Origin: Sporocytophaga myxococcoides DSM 11118
GTDB lineage: Bacteria; Bacteroidota; Bacteroidia; Cytophagales; Cytophagaceae
Assembly: GCF_000426725.1 (NCBI RefSeq)
Contig: NZ_AUFX01000010.1
Span: 247,713-311,712, forward strand
Direction of reading: 5' to 3'
DNA: 64,000 nt
In this document: positions 63,699 through 64,000 of the stretch, piece by piece
Layout: each line of letters begins with the position of its first letter
Numbering within the stretch: the first letter of the stretch is position 1
The notes under the pieces: generated by a model
The model's database searches: none
Seen by the model: the letters and a program-made list of their open reading frames with translations, nothing else
What the model was told of the DNA's origin: nothing
Translations under genes and position numbers: made by a program

Positions 63699-63907
63699 CT
63701 CTGGTTGAAGTCTATCTGACTTCAACCCACACAAATAAGAGTAAGTTTATAACTTGCGGGCTATTATCCATAAAACTTTACTTTATCAGCCGCCTTAGCC
63801 CAAAAACAAAAATAGCCCCTGGTTTTATCGGGGCCATTTATCAAAATGTGCATTTAATTTTTCTTTTTTCTCATTATAACCAGCAAGTCAATAGACTTGC
63901 TCTCATT
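63699..63907 (+). repeat. REPIN-like element, copy M (right end cut)
   Basis: CTCTGGTTGAAGTCTATCTG at the left, a central hairpin TAGCCCCTGG and TCGGGGCCA, and a right hairpin GCAAGTCAATAGACTTGC. It then breaks off after CTCATT where a different sequence begins. Confidence 0.85.
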
Positions 63908-64000
63908 GTGTCGTCCTAAAAAAAGTTTACAGTTTGGATTGGTAATCCGATTATAAATTTACACTTTTTTATTAATCCTAAAATCGCTTTACATTTGATC
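63908..64000. other. Unassigned sequence interrupting copy M at window edge
   Basis: From TGTCGTCCTAAAAAAAGTTT onward there is no match to the repeat family. The TG start followed by a short A run resembles the terminal inverted repeat of some insertion sequences, so this may be an IS end running out of the window. Confidence 0.3.

Noticed and set aside
45951..63907. The recurring repeats as a CRISPR array
   Set aside because: Copies are 190-770 bp, kilobases apart and flanked by genes. There are no short spacers or cas genes.
45951..63907. The recurring repeats as a classical MITE with target-site duplications
   Set aside because: I compared the flanks of full copies (F, H, I, J, L) and found no duplicated target bases. 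The GTAG-hairpin ends and RAYT gene fit REP-type spread better.

Overview
The window looks like chromosomal DNA of a low-GC member of the Bacteroidota, most likely Cytophagales and close to cellulose-degrading gliders such as Cytophaga or Sporocytophaga. The lineage is an inference. The direct signs are repeated C-terminal sorting domains of the type IX secretion system (T9SS), lipoproteins with Bacteroidota-style lipoboxes, TAnnTTTG-like promoter elements, a GH5 glycosidase, a PorT-like barrel, an alginate-export-type porin and DUF2490. I saw no rRNA, tRNA, CRISPR array or phage genes.

0-5.6 kb holds ArsR/SRPBCC-type regulation and small enzymes. An ArsR repressor overlaps an SRPBCC-VOC fusion. 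A GlxA/AraC regulator is divergent from two tandem SRPBCC paralogues. An MpaB-type oxygenase and a beta carbonic anhydrase complete the stretch. 5.6-33 kb is rich in secreted proteins: a GH5 enzyme, a 1302-residue beta-helix protein, two further large T9SS cargos, a porin and a DUF4197 lipoprotein. Three damaged T9SS genes lie among them: an orphan sorting domain at 8.7 kb, a frameshifted gene at 24.7-25.4 kb and a LamG pseudogene at 32.1-32.7 kb. This part also encodes a GAF histidine kinase, a DKNYY protein and a signal peptidase I homologue in which both catalytic residues are replaced by glutamine.

33-46 kb is accessory in character: a pseudogene joined to a methyltransferase, a TPR protein with a DUF6940 protein, small immunity-like proteins, a PAS-LuxR regulator and an atypical MurC-like ligase. 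It also has three flavodoxin-fold oxidoreductases, each beside its own regulator (HxlR, HxlR, Crp-like). Truncated gene fragments lie directly after two members of this cluster.

46-64 kb is the most unusual part. Thirteen copies or fragments of one roughly 230-bp element lie between single genes, all in the same orientation. Each intact copy is a pair of inverted REP-like hairpin units, each preceded by GTAG or GTGG, around a central terminator-like hairpin. One copy (59846-60614) carries a REP-associated tyrosine transposase (RAYT) in place of most of the centre, and another keeps only the 5' end of that gene. This is best read as an autonomous RAYT element with its non-autonomous, REPIN-like derivatives. 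The genes between the copies include a divergent MreB-like protein, an alpha/beta hydrolase, several lipoproteins, a DUF2059 protein and a large T9SS cargo.
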